7,609 bases of DNA from Candidatus Aphodoplasma excrementigallinarum (GCA_018713805.1 DVOF01000109.1:1-7609); one strand, 5' to 3'; counted from the first letter of the stretch, positions 1-6,235 are shown. Notes: generated from the sequence alone by a model not told the origin. Translations and numbers: made by a program.

Positions 1-1
1 C

Positions 2-718
2 CAAATCCGGGAAACGGTACTCCTCTCGCCCGGGTGGGCGCCGGAGCGGCTGTTTCCCGCGGCGGAGATCGAAGAATGCGTATCGGCAAGCCCGCTGTTC
101 CAGTATAAAATATGGGACGTGCGCCGCGGCGGGCGCTGCGCCACGTACGTCAGGTGCGGCTTCGGCGCGCCGGTGGTGATGGACGCGGTGCTGCTTTTCG
201 GGCTGACGGGACGCTGTAAACGCATGCTGTTTGTCAGCTCGGTGGGCGCAGTCTCGGAGGAAATGGAAATCGGCGACCTCCTTGCGCCGGAGTATTCCGC
301 CGCCGGGGACGGCGCGGGCCGGTATTTGGAGGAGGATTTTTTGCGCGACACGTTCGGGGAAAAGCAGTACCCCGGGCGGGAGCTGTTTGCCCGGCTTGTG
401 GATGCGGCGCGCGCGGCCTGCGCTAAGCATTCTGTCCGCTTTCATATCGGGCGGACGTTCTGCACCGATACGATTGCGGCGCAGTTTGGCCATATAGACA
501 GGATTGTCCAGATGGGGTATGACAGCCTCGACATGGAGAGCGCGGCGGCCTTTAAGGCGGCGAACCTGCTGCAAATCCCGATTGCCGCGCTGCTGAATGT
601 CTCGGATAATTCCGCTGCGGGGAAGTCTTTGATGACGCGCCGCAGCGAGGAGGAAATAAGCCGCCGCCGGTTCGTGAGCCGGGAGGTCATGGCAAATATT
701 TTGACGGAACTACTATAA
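2..718 (+). CDS. Nucleoside phosphorylase-family protein, 5' end missing
   Basis: The reading frame is open from the first bases of the window to the TAA at 716-718, giving 238 visible residues; the start codon lies upstream. The GTG at 119 is an internal codon, because the frame continues unbroken before it and no Shine-Dalgarno sequence precedes it. The fold is recognisable from three signals: a V-G-A-V...IGDLL segment (about 241-280) typical of the phosphorylase core, the LDMESAA motif (about 527-547) whose Met-Glu contacts the ribose, and the SDN motif (602-610) whose Asp is the usual catalytic acid. Members split nucleosides into base and sugar, with phosphate (PNP or uridine phosphorylase) or with water (MTA/SAH nucleosidase); the substrate cannot be told here. 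Its stop is 18 nt before rnfC, on the same strand, with no terminator or clear promoter between, so co-transcription with rnf is inferred. A link to energy metabolism is not evident. Confidence 0.8.
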   Translation, partial: QIRETVLLSPGWAPERLFPAAEIEECVSASPLFQYKIWDVRRGGRCATYVRCGFGAPVVMDAVLLFGLTGRCKRMLFVSSVGAVSEEMEIGDLLAPEYSAAGDGAGRYLEEDFLRDTFGEKQYPGRELFARLVDAARAACAKHSVRFHIGRTFCTDTIAAQFGHIDRIVQMGYDSLDMESAAAFKAANLLQIPIAALLNVSDNSAAGKSLMTRRSEEEISRRRFVSREVMANILTELL

Positions 719-723
719 ATAAC

Positions 724-728
724 AGGAG
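724..728 (+). promoter_or_regulatory. Ribosome binding site of rnfC
   Basis: AGGAG lies 8 nt before the ATG at 737. It occupies most of the 18-nt gap after the phosphorylase-like gene, leaving no room for a separate promoter between the two genes. Confidence 0.75.
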
Positions 729-736
729 ATGGAGAG

Positions 737-2077
737 ATGGCGTATACGTTTTCGGGTGGGATACACCCCGACGACCAGAAAAGCTACACCAACCATGTTC
801 CAATTACAGTGTTAGACGGCGTAGGCGAGCATGTATTCCCCTTGCAGCAGCATATCGGGGCGCCGCTCGCGCCAGTCGTAGAAATCGGCGCGCACGTCAA
901 GGTCGGGACGAAGATCGCGGACGCGGAGGCATTCGTGTCGGTTCCGCTGCACAGCTCGGTTTCCGGTACGGTGAAGGCGATTGAGAAGCGGCTGCACCCG
1001 AGCGGCGTGCCGGTCATGAGCGTCGTGGTCGAAAACGACGGCCTGTATGAGCTTGACGAGCATGTGCGCCCAAAGGGGAAGCTGACGGACCTGTCGCCGG
1101 ACGACATCCGTAAAATCGTGCGGGAAGCGGGCATCGTCGGCATGGGGGGCGCGGGCTTCCCGACGCATGTGAAGCTTTCGCCGCCGAAGGAGAAGAAGAT
1201 CGAGCACGTGATTGTGAACGGGGCGGAGTGCGAGCCGTACCTGACGAGCGACCACCGCGTCCTGCTGGAGACGCCGGATTTGGTGCTGTTCGGGCTGCAA
1301 GCGGTCATGCGCGTGTTCGGGCTGGATACGGGCCATATTGCGATCGAGCAGAACAAGCCCGACGCAATATTGCTGATCGAGAAAAAATTGAGCGAGTATC
1401 CGGGCATAAAGCTGTGCGAGCTGCGGACGAAGTACCCGCAGGGCGCGGAAAAGCAGCTCATCAAGGCGATCACCGGGCGCGAGGTGCCGTCGGGCGGGCT
1501 GCCGGCGGACGTTGGAGCCGTAGTCGTCAACGTCGACACGGCGGCCGCCATTGCAATGGCAATCCAGAAGGGGATGCCGTCCATCCGGCGGATCGTGACC
1601 GTGTCGGGCGACGCGGTGGCCCGGCCGGCGAACTTTGAGGTAAAGCTGGGCGTGCCGTTCCGGCATTTGTTTGAAAAGGCCGGCGGCTTTAAAAAGGAGC
1701 CGGAAAAGATCATTATGGGCGGCCCGATGATGGGCCAGGCGCAGGTATCGCTCGACATCCCGGTTGTGAAGGGCACGTCGGCGCTGCTGGCGTTCAGCGA
1801 GGATATGACGGTCTATGACGAGAGCGCGGCATGTATGCGCTGCGGGAAGTGCGTAAAGGCCTGCCCCATGCGTTTGATGCCGCTGTACCTGAACATGTAC
1901 GCGCAGATCGGCGACTGGGAGATGTGTGACAAATACCACATCCTCGACTGTATCGAGTGCGGCGCGTGCTCGTATCTGTGCCCGGGGCGGCAGCACCCGG
2001 TGCAGAACCTGCGGATCGCAAAGCAGAAGGTGCTGGAAATAAAACGCGCACAGGCTGCGGCCGCACAGAACAAATAG
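737..2077 (+). CDS. rnfC: Rnf complex subunit RnfC, NADH-binding FeS/flavin subunit
   Basis: RnfC is the peripheral cytoplasmic subunit that passes electrons to NAD+, the output end of the Rnf pump in the ferredoxin-oxidising direction. The 446 residues match the usual length of clostridial RnfC. The N-terminus GGIHP (7-11) opens the RnfC barrel-sandwich domain. A Complex I 51-kDa-like NADH/FMN fold follows, with GMGGAGFPT (135-143), NGAECEPYLTSDHR (161-174), KYPQGAEKQLI (232-242) and GGPMMG (328-333). Two [4Fe-4S] motifs of type CX2CX2CX3CP end the protein: C366/C369/C372/C376 and C405/C408/C411/C415. There is no long repeat-rich C-terminal extension of the kind seen in proteobacterial RsxC. 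The ATG follows AGGAG by 8 nt. It is the first rnf gene, and rnfD follows after 24 nt. Confidence 0.97.
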   Translation: MAYTFSGGIHPDDQKSYTNHVPITVLDGVGEHVFPLQQHIGAPLAPVVEIGAHVKVGTKIADAEAFVSVPLHSSVSGTVKAIEKRLHPSGVPVMSVVVENDGLYELDEHVRPKGKLTDLSPDDIRKIVREAGIVGMGGAGFPTHVKLSPPKEKKIEHVIVNGAECEPYLTSDHRVLLETPDLVLFGLQAVMRVFGLDTGHIAIEQNKPDAILLIEKKLSEYPGIKLCELRTKYPQGAEKQLIKAITGREVPSGGLPADVGAVVVNVDTAAAIAMAIQKGMPSIRRIVTVSGDAVARPANFEVKLGVPFRHLFEKAGGFKKEPEKIIMGGPMMGQAQVSLDIPVVKGTSALLAFSEDMTVYDESAACMRCGKCVKACPMRLMPLYLNMYAQIGDWEMCDKYHILDCIECGACSYLCPGRQHPVQNLRIAKQKVLEIKRAQAAAAQNK

Positions 2078-2101
2078 ACGGGAACGGAGGGAGAAGGGAA
2101 C

Positions 2102-3145
2102 ATGGCGGACCAGAAATTTGTTGTTTCTTCATCGCCGCATATTTCCACTTCGGAAAGTACGCGCATGATCATGGTAGATGTGATCATCGCGCTGATGCCG
2201 GCGCTGATTGCCGGATGCTTTTACTTTGGCCTGCGCGCGCTTGCGGTCACGTGTGTCAGCGTGGTCTCCTGCGTGGCGGCGGAATATGTGTATCAATGGT
2301 TATACAGGGGGTTTTTGATTCGCGGCAAGCAGCAGACGACGCTGTCCGACGCGCTGCGCAAGTCCGCGCATAAAACGGACGTGGGCGACCTGAGCGCAGT
2401 TGTGACTGGCCTTTTGCTGGCGTTTAACCTGCCGGTGACGATCCCGTACTGGATGGTCGTGGTCGGGGACGTGTTTGCAATTGTGATCGTAAAGCAGCTC
2501 TTTGGCGGCATTGGGAAAAACTTCGTAAATCCCGCGCTGGCGGCGCGCGCGTTCATGCTGGCTTCGTGGCCGGTTGCAATGACGTCGTTCGTGTCGCCGG
2601 TGATGAATTTTGCCGCGTACATAAACCCGGTGGACGCTACGACAAGCGCGACGCCGCTCGCTATTATGAAAGAAGGGCTGGAGAGCGCGGCCGCGCCGTC
2701 GCTCTACGATGCGTTTTTGGGCCGGATCGGCGGCTGCATTGGCGAAACGGCGACGCTTCTGCTGATTGTGGGTGGTATTTATCTGTTAGTCCGCCGCGTG
2801 ATCGACGCGCGGATCCCGCTCGCCTACCTGGGTACGTTTGCTGTTCTGGTGTTTTTCTTCGGCCAGCAGCCGTTCAGTTTGAATTTTGTGCTCTATAACC
2901 TTTGCACGGGCGGCGTTATGCTCGGCGCGATTTTTATGGCGACGGACTATGTGACGACGCCGACAACAAAGATGGGCCATATCCTGTTTGGGGTCGGGTG
3001 CGGCATCCTGACGTTTGTGATCCGCCGTTTCGGCGGGTATCCGGAGGGTACGAGCTATGCGATCCTCCTGATGAACGTCGTTGCGCCCCTGATTGACAAA
3101 TACGTCCATCCCAGGGCGTTTGGGGAGGTGGCAAAGCGTGGCTGA
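2102..3145 (+). CDS. rnfD: Rnf complex subunit RnfD, membrane flavoprotein
   Basis: RnfD is the polytopic membrane subunit that carries a covalent FMN and is related to NqrB of the Na+-translocating NADH:quinone reductase. The 347 residues are mostly hydrophobic, with helices beginning at about residue 22. Conserved blocks include the SSPH segment (9-12), GDLSAVVTGLLLAFNLP (95-111) and the GGIGKNFVNPALAARAF region (135-151). The predicted flavinylated residue is T184 in D-A-T-T-S-A-T-P-L (178-186). This fits the published ApbE-type target D-x-x-(S/T)-G-A-T except that Ser replaces Gly at position 182. Later helices include the FMATDYVTTP-like segment (about 2932-2961) also found in NqrB/RnfD. 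GGAGG at 2086-2090 and AAGGG at 2094-2098 precede the ATG. The last 8 nt overlap rnfG. Confidence 0.96.
   Translation: MADQKFVVSSSPHISTSESTRMIMVDVIIALMPALIAGCFYFGLRALAVTCVSVVSCVAAEYVYQWLYRGFLIRGKQQTTLSDALRKSAHKTDVGDLSAVVTGLLLAFNLPVTIPYWMVVVGDVFAIVIVKQLFGGIGKNFVNPALAARAFMLASWPVAMTSFVSPVMNFAAYINPVDATTSATPLAIMKEGLESAAAPSLYDAFLGRIGGCIGETATLLLIVGGIYLLVRRVIDARIPLAYLGTFAVLVFFFGQQPFSLNFVLYNLCTGGVMLGAIFMATDYVTTPTTKMGHILFGVGCGILTFVIRRFGGYPEGTSYAILLMNVVAPLIDKYVHPRAFGEVAKRG
3122..3128 (+). promoter_or_regulatory. Ribosome binding site that sets the rnfG start
   Basis: GGGGAGG lies inside the rnfD 3' end, 9 nt before the GTG at 3138. The in-frame TTG at 3093 has no purine-rich sequence before it and would add 15 non-conserved residues, so the GTG is preferred. 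Confidence 0.8.
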
Positions 3146-3755
3146 GGAGAGAAAGGACATTCTGCGCTATGCGCTGATACTGTTTGCCATTACGGCTGTC
3201 GTCGCCGGCCTGCTGGCTGGGGTGAACCTGCTGACGAAAGAAACCATCGCGCAAAACGATGTTTTGGCGGAGCAGGAGGCGCTCCGCGAGGTCATGCCGG
3301 AGGCGGCGTCCTTTGAAGCGCTTGACGCGGAAACGGCGGCGCTCTATGGCGTAGACGCGGTTTACACCGCGGCGGCGGCTGACGGCGCCGCGCAGGGCTA
3401 CTGCGTGAAGGTGTCGGAGAATGGTTACGGTGGCGTAATCCAGGCTGTGGTCGGCGTCGACGCGGCGGGCCATGTGAGCGGCGTGAGCATTATTTCCCAT
3501 TCCGAAACGCCGGGCCTTGGCGCAAATATTGAAAAGGACAGCTTCCGGGAGCAGTATACCGGACAAGGGGCAGTTGAAGTTGTAAAGGCCGGCGCGCAGG
3601 AAGGCGAGATTAATGCCGTTTCCGGCGCGACGATCAGTTCGAAGGCGCTGACAGCCGGCGTAAATAAGGCGGTCGAGGTTGCGTCCCAGCTTCAGGGCGG
3701 CGCGCCGCCAACACCGGAAACGCCAGAAGGGGAGGAGGCCGGCACCGATGAATAA
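3138..3755 (+). CDS. rnfG: Rnf complex subunit RnfG, FMN-binding subunit
   Basis: RnfG carries a covalent FMN on the outer face of the membrane and relays electrons between the RnfA/RnfE cluster and RnfD; it is related to NqrC. Starting at the GTG at 3138 it has 205 residues. One transmembrane helix (about 9-32) anchors it. The FMN-binding domain follows, with YGGVIQAVVGVD (97-108), SETPGLGANI (122-131) and the flavin attachment motif NAVSGATISS (159-168), where T165 is the predicted FMN-phosphoester site. The usual Asp six residues before the Thr is Asn159 here. The C-terminus (187-205) is a Gly/Pro/Thr/Glu-rich acidic tail that is probably disordered; its codons also carry the ribosome binding site of rnfE. 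The gene overlaps rnfD by 8 nt (GTGGCTGA) and rnfE by 8 nt (ATGAATAA), which suggests translational coupling. Confidence 0.95.
   Translation: MAEERKDILRYALILFAITAVVAGLLAGVNLLTKETIAQNDVLAEQEALREVMPEAASFEALDAETAALYGVDAVYTAAAADGAAQGYCVKVSENGYGGVIQAVVGVDAAGHVSGVSIISHSETPGLGANIEKDSFREQYTGQGAVEVVKAGAQEGEINAVSGATISSKALTAGVNKAVEVASQLQGGAPPTPETPEGEEAGTDE
3731..3738 (+). promoter_or_regulatory. Ribosome binding site that sets the rnfE start
   Basis: GGAGGAGG lies 9 nt before the ATG at 3748. The longer frame from the TTG at 3679 would add a basic segment with no similarity to RnfE, so the ATG is preferred. Confidence 0.85.
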
Positions 3756-4371
3756 AGGAAATAAGTACGGTAAGGTTTTGCTCAACGGCCTGATTACCGA
3801 AAATCCGACGCTGGTGCAGCTCATTGGCATGTGCCCGACGCTCGCGGTTACGACGACGCTGCAAAACGGCGTCACGATGGGGATTGCGGCGACGCTGGTG
3901 CTGACTGCCTCCAATGTCGCGATTTCGCTTTTGCGCAAATTCATCCCGGACAAGATTCGTATCGCGGCCTATGTCGTGATCATCGCGGGGTTTGTGTCGA
4001 TCATCGAAATGCTTTTAAAGGCGTATCTGCCGGATTTGTCGGCAAGCCTGGGGATTTTTATTCCGCTTATCGTTGTAAACTGTATCATCCTTGCGCGCGC
4101 AGAGGCATTCGCGTCGAAGAATCCGGTCGGGCTTTCTGCGCTAGACGGGCTTGGCATGGGGCTGGGCTTTACGGCTGCGCTAATGATCATATCCAGTATC
4201 CGGGAGATTCTCGGCTCCGGTACGATCTGGGGCGTAAACATCGCGGGCGCAGTTACGCCTATGACGATGTTTATCCTCCCGCCCGGCGGGTTTTTGGTGC
4301 TGGGGCTCGTGATCGCGGTGATTCAGCTCATACGCGCCCAGCACAAAAAGAGAAAGGGCGGTGACGCATAA
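3748..4371 (+). CDS. rnfE: Rnf complex subunit RnfE, membrane subunit
   Basis: RnfE is an integral membrane subunit homologous to RnfA and NqrD; with RnfA it forms the inverted pair of helix bundles at the membrane centre. The 207 residues fit the family and show about six hydrophobic helices. C29 in LIGMCPTLAVT (25-35) and C112 in IVVNCIILARAEAFA (108-122) are the two conserved cysteines. By analogy with solved Rnf and Nqr structures, they should hold half of a [2Fe-2S] cluster shared with RnfA. The N-terminus KVLLNGLITENPTLVQLIGMCP (9-30) is characteristic. Basic residues end the protein (KKRKGG). The start is fixed by the ribosome binding site at 3731-3738. The stop codon TAA shares its last A with the rnfA ATG, a TAATG overlap. 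Confidence 0.95.
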   Translation: MNKGNKYGKVLLNGLITENPTLVQLIGMCPTLAVTTTLQNGVTMGIAATLVLTASNVAISLLRKFIPDKIRIAAYVVIIAGFVSIIEMLLKAYLPDLSASLGIFIPLIVVNCIILARAEAFASKNPVGLSALDGLGMGLGFTAALMIISSIREILGSGTIWGVNIAGAVTPMTMFILPPGGFLVLGLVIAVIQLIRAQHKKRKGGDA

Positions 4372-4949
4372 TGGCAGAGCTGTTTACCATTTCGCTGACC
4401 GCGATTTTAATTGAGAATTTTGTGCTGGTAAAGTTTTTGGGTATCTGCCCGTTTTTGGGCGTGTCAAAGCGCGTAGACACGGCGCTTGGCATGGGGTGCG
4501 CAGTGGCGTTCGTCATGACGCTGGCGTCGGCGCTGACATATGTGGTCTGGACGTACCTGCTTGTCCCGGCGCATCTGGAATATTTGCAGACGATTGCGTT
4601 CATCCTTGTCATCGCCGTACTGGTACAGTTTGTGGAGATGGTCCTGCGCAAGATGATGCCGTCGCTTTATGCGGCGCTCGGGATTTATCTGCCGCTGATT
4701 ACGACGAACTGCGCCGTACTCGGCGTAGCCATCCTCAACATTGACAATGGGTACAACTTTATCAGCTCGGTTGTGTACGGGTTTACGGCGGCAGTCGGCT
4801 TCACCCTTGCGATCGTGCTGTTTGCCGGCGTACGGGAGCGGACGGTTTTTTCTAACCCGCCGAAGTGTATGGAGGGCTTCCCGATTGCGCTTGTGAGCGC
4901 GGGGCTGATTGCTCTGGCGTTTATGGGCTTTTCCGGTTTTCAAATCTGA
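4371..4949 (+). CDS. rnfA: Rnf complex subunit RnfA, membrane subunit
   Basis: RnfA is the partner of RnfE and homologous to NqrE. Its 192 residues are almost exactly the family length, with six predicted membrane helices. Signature segments are ENFVLVKFLGICPFLGVSK (15-33) and LPLITTNCAVLGVA (107-120). C26 and C114 match the cysteines that, in known structures, complete the membrane [2Fe-2S] cluster together with RnfE. This cluster carries electrons across the membrane from RnfB to RnfG. The ATG overlaps the rnfE stop by one base. GGCGGTG at 4357-4363 is a near-consensus ribosome binding site 7 nt upstream. rnfB begins 18 nt after the stop. Confidence 0.96.
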   Translation: MAELFTISLTAILIENFVLVKFLGICPFLGVSKRVDTALGMGCAVAFVMTLASALTYVVWTYLLVPAHLEYLQTIAFILVIAVLVQFVEMVLRKMMPSLYAALGIYLPLITTNCAVLGVAILNIDNGYNFISSVVYGFTAAVGFTLAIVLFAGVRERTVFSNPPKCMEGFPIALVSAGLIALAFMGFSGFQI

Positions 4950-4954
4950 CGTGT

Positions 4955-4960
4955 GGGGTG
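4955..4960 (+). promoter_or_regulatory. Weak ribosome binding site of rnfB
   Basis: GGGGTG lies 7 nt before the ATG at 4968. It is the weakest site in the operon. The in-frame GTG at 4953 has only AT-rich, non-purine sequence before it, so 4968 is the better start. Confidence 0.5.
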
Positions 4961-4967
4961 CTGCGAT

Positions 4968-5750
4968 ATGGGAGAGGTATTGATTGCCCTGGCCATTTTG
5001 GGCGGCCTGGGGCTGTTGTTCGGCGCGCTGCTCGGGGTTGCGTCCATCGCATTCCGGGTCAGGGAGGACGAACGGGTTGAACAAATTATTGCCTGCCTGC
5101 CGGGTGCAAACTGCGGCGGCTGCGGCTATGCCGGGTGCGCAAATTTTGCGCAGGCGGTCGTGGACGGCGCGGCGGCTGTAGGCGGCTGCCCGGTCAGCAA
5201 CGCCGCGCAGAAGGCGCAGATTGCAGAAGTGATGGGGCAGGCTGCGCAGGAGAGCGAGAAGCTTTGCGCCACCGTGCTGTGCAGCGGGGCGTATGGCGTT
5301 GCGGAGGAAAAATACAAATATTATGGGATCGACGACTGTAATGCGGCCGCGCGGCTTGGCGGCGGGCAAAAGCAGTGTGAATATGCCTGCCTTGGCCTTG
5401 GCACATGCGTCAAGGTATGTAAGTTTGACGCTATTCACGTTAAAGACGGCGTGGCGAAGGTGGACCGCGATAAGTGTACGGCCTGTGGCATGTGCGTGAA
5501 GGCATGCCCGAAGCATGTGATCGAGCTGGTTCCTGCGGACGCGCAGCGGATTGTGATGTGTAAATCGCAGGAAAAGGGTCCTGCGGTAACCAAAGCGTGC
5601 CGCGTGGGATGTATCGGGTGCCGGCTGTGCGTGAAGGCCTGCCCGGTGGACGCCATCCAGGTAGAACATAACCTTGCAAAGATCGATTATAAGAAGTGTA
5701 TCGACTGCGGCATGTGCAAGGAGAAGTGTCCGCGCGGAATCATTGCGTAA
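4968..5750 (+). CDS. rnfB: Rnf complex subunit RnfB, polyferredoxin electron entry subunit
   Basis: RnfB accepts electrons from reduced ferredoxin. From the ATG at 4968 it has 260 residues; a GTG at 4953 would add five. A membrane anchor (about 3-26) leads into LPGANCGGCGYAGC (44-57), the FeS domain whose ligands are C49/C52/C57/C74. A first ferredoxin pair follows: C137/C141/C147/C151 with the irregular spacing usual in RnfB, and C170/C173/C176/C180. A second pair is C215/C218/C221/C225 and C244/C247/C250/C254. That gives room for five [4Fe-4S] clusters, more than the three of proteobacterial RnfB and apparently fewer than the longest acetogen forms. The residue after C151 is Lys, where ferredoxin motifs usually have Pro. 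The protein ends directly after the last motif (CPRGIIA). The stop TAA is part of the next gene's ribosome binding site. Confidence 0.96.
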   Translation: MGEVLIALAILGGLGLLFGALLGVASIAFRVREDERVEQIIACLPGANCGGCGYAGCANFAQAVVDGAAAVGGCPVSNAAQKAQIAEVMGQAAQESEKLCATVLCSGAYGVAEEKYKYYGIDDCNAAARLGGGQKQCEYACLGLGTCVKVCKFDAIHVKDGVAKVDRDKCTACGMCVKACPKHVIELVPADAQRIVMCKSQEKGPAVTKACRVGCIGCRLCVKACPVDAIQVEHNLAKIDYKKCIDCGMCKEKCPRGIIA

Positions 5751-5755
5751 GGAGG
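5749..5755 (+). promoter_or_regulatory. Ribosome binding site overlapping the rnfB stop
   Basis: AAGGAGG, a full match to the anti-Shine-Dalgarno sequence, uses the last two bases of the rnfB TAA and lies 6 nt before the ATG at 5762. This supports that start over the upstream in-frame GTG at 5696, which lies within rnfB. Confidence 0.9.
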
Positions 5756-5761
5756 AGTACT

Positions 5762-6115
5762 ATGTATTTTACAGAAATATTCGGCCCGCTCAAGTGGCAT
5801 ATACTTGCCTGCGTCGTTGTGTTTTACGGCGTGCCGGCCCTGCAATACGTCGTGCCGGAGCAGTACGGTATGGCGGTATATCTGATTGCCGGAGTGCTGG
5901 CCGTGCTCGTCATTGCGGCGACCTGCATTATCTTGACGATCCGGGAAGGGTTTAAGTGGTATTATCCGCTTATTGTAATCTTTTTGTATGTTCCCTCTAT
6001 GATGATGTATTATGATTCCTCCATGCTGGGCAACGTTGTTGCGTATCTTTGCCTGGCTTATGTCAGCCAGGGCATGGGATTTATTATTGGGAAAATCATT
6101 GAGCGGAACCGGTAG
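5762..6115 (+). CDS. Small four-helix membrane protein, last gene of the rnf operon
   Basis: I cannot name this 117-residue protein. It is strongly hydrophobic with four likely membrane helices at about 13-30, 37-60, 66-83 and 88-110. Positive residues sit before helix 1 (K11), between helices 2 and 3 (R61, K65) and at the C-terminus (K111, R115, R117), predicting both ends in the cytoplasm. Notable segments are REGFKWYYPLIVIF (61-74) and MMYYDSS (81-87). These recall short uncharacterised Firmicute membrane proteins with a G-F-x-W-x-Y-P and Y-(N/D)-S-S pattern, but that is memory, not a search. It has no cysteine pair or flavin motif suggesting a redox role; C17, C55 and C96 lie singly in helices. 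The gene begins 11 nt after rnfB with a perfect ribosome binding site and is followed by the operon terminator, so it is almost certainly co-transcribed with rnf. An accessory, assembly or ion-handling role is only inference. Confidence 0.85.
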   Translation: MYFTEIFGPLKWHILACVVVFYGVPALQYVVPEQYGMAVYLIAGVLAVLVIAATCIILTIREGFKWYYPLIVIFLYVPSMMMYYDSSMLGNVVAYLCLAYVSQGMGFIIGKIIERNR

Positions 6116-6120
6116 CATCT

Positions 6121-6156
6121 AAAAGGGGCGTACGCATGAAGCGCCCTTTTTCTTTT
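6121..6156 (+). terminator. Rho-independent terminator of the rnf operon
   Basis: Bases 6121-6130 (AAAAGGGGCG) pair with 6142-6151 (CGCCCTTTTT), giving a 10-bp stem with one G-U pair and an 11-nt loop. The T-run of the 3' arm continues as CTTTT. It begins 5 nt after the stop of the small membrane protein gene. Confidence 0.88.
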
Positions 6157-6175
6157 GCTGTTTTGTATTTAAAGG

Positions 6176-6204
6176 TTGACAGAGTATGGAAAGAAAGCTA
6201 TAAT
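6176..6204 (+). promoter_or_regulatory. Consensus vegetative promoter of the cupin gene
   Basis: TTGACA (6176-6181), a 17-nt spacer and TATAAT (6199-6204) form an exact match to the housekeeping sigma consensus. A second TATAAT (6209-6214) follows 10 nt later, but it is 27 nt from the -35 hexamer and has no matching -35 of its own. Transcription should start near 6211, leaving a leader of about 25 nt. Confidence 0.9.
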
Positions 6205-6222
6205 TAGGTATAATTTGAGACT

Positions 6223-6228
6223 GGAGGG
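6223..6228 (+). promoter_or_regulatory. Ribosome binding site that sets the cupin gene start
   Basis: GGAGGG lies 7 nt before the ATG at 6236. The longer in-frame TTG at 6176 is the -35 box itself and cannot be translated from this promoter. Confidence 0.85.
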
Positions 6229-6235
6229 ATCGCTG

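Noticed and set aside
119..718. Treating the first gene as complete from the GTG at 119.
   Set aside because: The frame stays open back to position 2, no ribosome binding site precedes 119, and the protein would lack the N-terminal part of the phosphorylase fold.
812..1996. Long - strand open frame of 394 codons opposite rnfC, with another at 784-1776.
   Set aside because: Both lie entirely within rnfC and read as Arg/His-rich or Ser/Thr-rich composition, as expected for GC-rich antisense shadows. Neither shows a recognisable domain.
2934..3953. - strand open frame of 339 codons opposite rnfD, rnfG and rnfE.
   Set aside because: It crosses three well-supported + strand genes and has no family-like motifs or ribosome binding site that I can see.
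4953..4967. Upstream GTG start for rnfB.
   Set aside because: No purine-rich site precedes it. The ATG at 4968 has GGGGTG at 7 nt and gives the usual short RnfB N-terminus.
4464..5669. Long - strand open frame of 401 codons opposite rnfA and rnfB.
   Set aside because: The translation is Arg/His/Ala-rich without domain signals, while the + strand has two clear Rnf subunits with conserved cysteines. It is a codon-bias artefact.
737..5750. Possibility that the complex is the Na+-translocating NADH:quinone reductase (Nqr).
   Set aside because: Nqr has an NqrA without FeS motifs and an NqrF. Here the first gene is RnfC with two [4Fe-4S] motifs and the last is a polyferredoxin RnfB, so the complex is Rnf.
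6209..6214. Second TATAAT as an independent promoter.
   Set aside because: No -35-like hexamer sits at 16-18 nt spacing before it, and the first TATAAT is at the ideal 17 nt from TTGACA.
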